A program made the position numbers and the translations under genes. A DNA stretch of 64,000 bases from Stercorarius parasiticus (lineage: Eukaryota; Chordata; Aves; Charadriiformes; Stercorariidae): positions 1,131,163-1,195,162 of the forward strand of contig VWZL01000529.1 of the NCBI GenBank assembly GCA_013396915.1, in the 5' to 3' direction. Positions 63,563-64,000 of this stretch are shown here, in pieces. The notes under the pieces are model-generated. The model searched no databases. It saw only the letters and a list, made by a program, of their open reading frames with translations, and had not been told where the DNA came from. Within the stretch, counting starts at the first letter, position 1. Each line of letters starts with the position of its first letter.

Positions 63563-64000
63563 ATACACATTGGTGTTTTATGCTACTTACAGATTTTGGC
63601 CAATTTTTTTTCCTGTTTTTGCAAATACATGTATTTTCATATACGTGGTTATTATATATGACAAAGTGGCCAAATGTTTGTGTTCTGGAAGTGCTATAAC
63701 TGTGGAGAAAAGCCGAGCTGTCTGTTGTTTTACAACTACAAAATTAGCTTTGATTTTGCAAAGAATTGCGTATATCAATTTATGTACTGGGAGTAATTCT
63801 TTGGACAGAGTTTTTTTGGACACTGGAAAGAAGAGACTGTCCCCCCCCCAAAACCCATCTATTACACCACAGAATACACTGCCTTTAGAAAAACCACAAC
63901 ATAAATTTAAGGACAGGTTAAAATGACTTCACACACTTGCAAGGTCAAACCCTTAATAAATCACTATACACGTTGTGTGTGGTTCACCTGTGTGAAATAG

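Overview
The window looks like a bird nuclear genome. It holds two convergent genes with vertebrate exon-intron structure, NFE2L2 (NRF2) on the + strand and HNRNPA3 on the - strand. Gene order and orientation match the human chromosome 2q31 neighbourhood, where HNRNPA3 and NFE2L2 also converge. The short introns and low interspersed-repeat content suit a bird, and the encoded NRF2 resembles chicken NRF2 as I remember it. The species cannot be fixed from the sequence.

Layout. 1-1100: upstream DNA with no gene I can support. About 1190-2420: CpG island, taken as the NFE2L2 promoter, broken by a 313-base run of N that probably hides coding exon 1. About 2.4-20.76 kb: NFE2L2 intron 1, holding short repeats, an unassigned exon-like ORF at 9.07 kb, a small GC-rich patch at 17 kb and a likely conserved non-coding block near 18.8-19.1 kb. 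20760-24838: NFE2L2 coding exons 2-5, then its AT-rich 3'UTR to about 25.4 kb. 25.4-34.0 kb: spacer between the two 3' ends. 34.0-46.5 kb: HNRNPA3 on the - strand, with two RRMs, a glycine-rich tail built from several small exons, a spliced 3'UTR, an alternative N-terminal exon at 42.7 kb, and a second CpG-rich module at 41.4 kb that resembles the real first exon at 46.5 kb. 46.9-64 kb: AT-rich gene desert containing a decayed L2-like LINE reverse transcriptase (57.4-57.76 kb), microsatellites, and blocks that may be conserved regulatory DNA. In mammals this side of HNRNPA3 faces MTX2 and the HOXD telomeric regulatory domain.

Function. NRF2 is the bZIP activator of antioxidant and detoxification genes. 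Both KEAP1-binding motifs lie in exon 2 and both beta-TrCP degrons in exon 5. HNRNPA3 is an RNA-binding splicing and transport protein. The two genes are neighbours, but nothing in the sequence shows a shared pathway. No CRISPR arrays, operons, tRNAs or rRNAs were seen. No complete mobile element was found.
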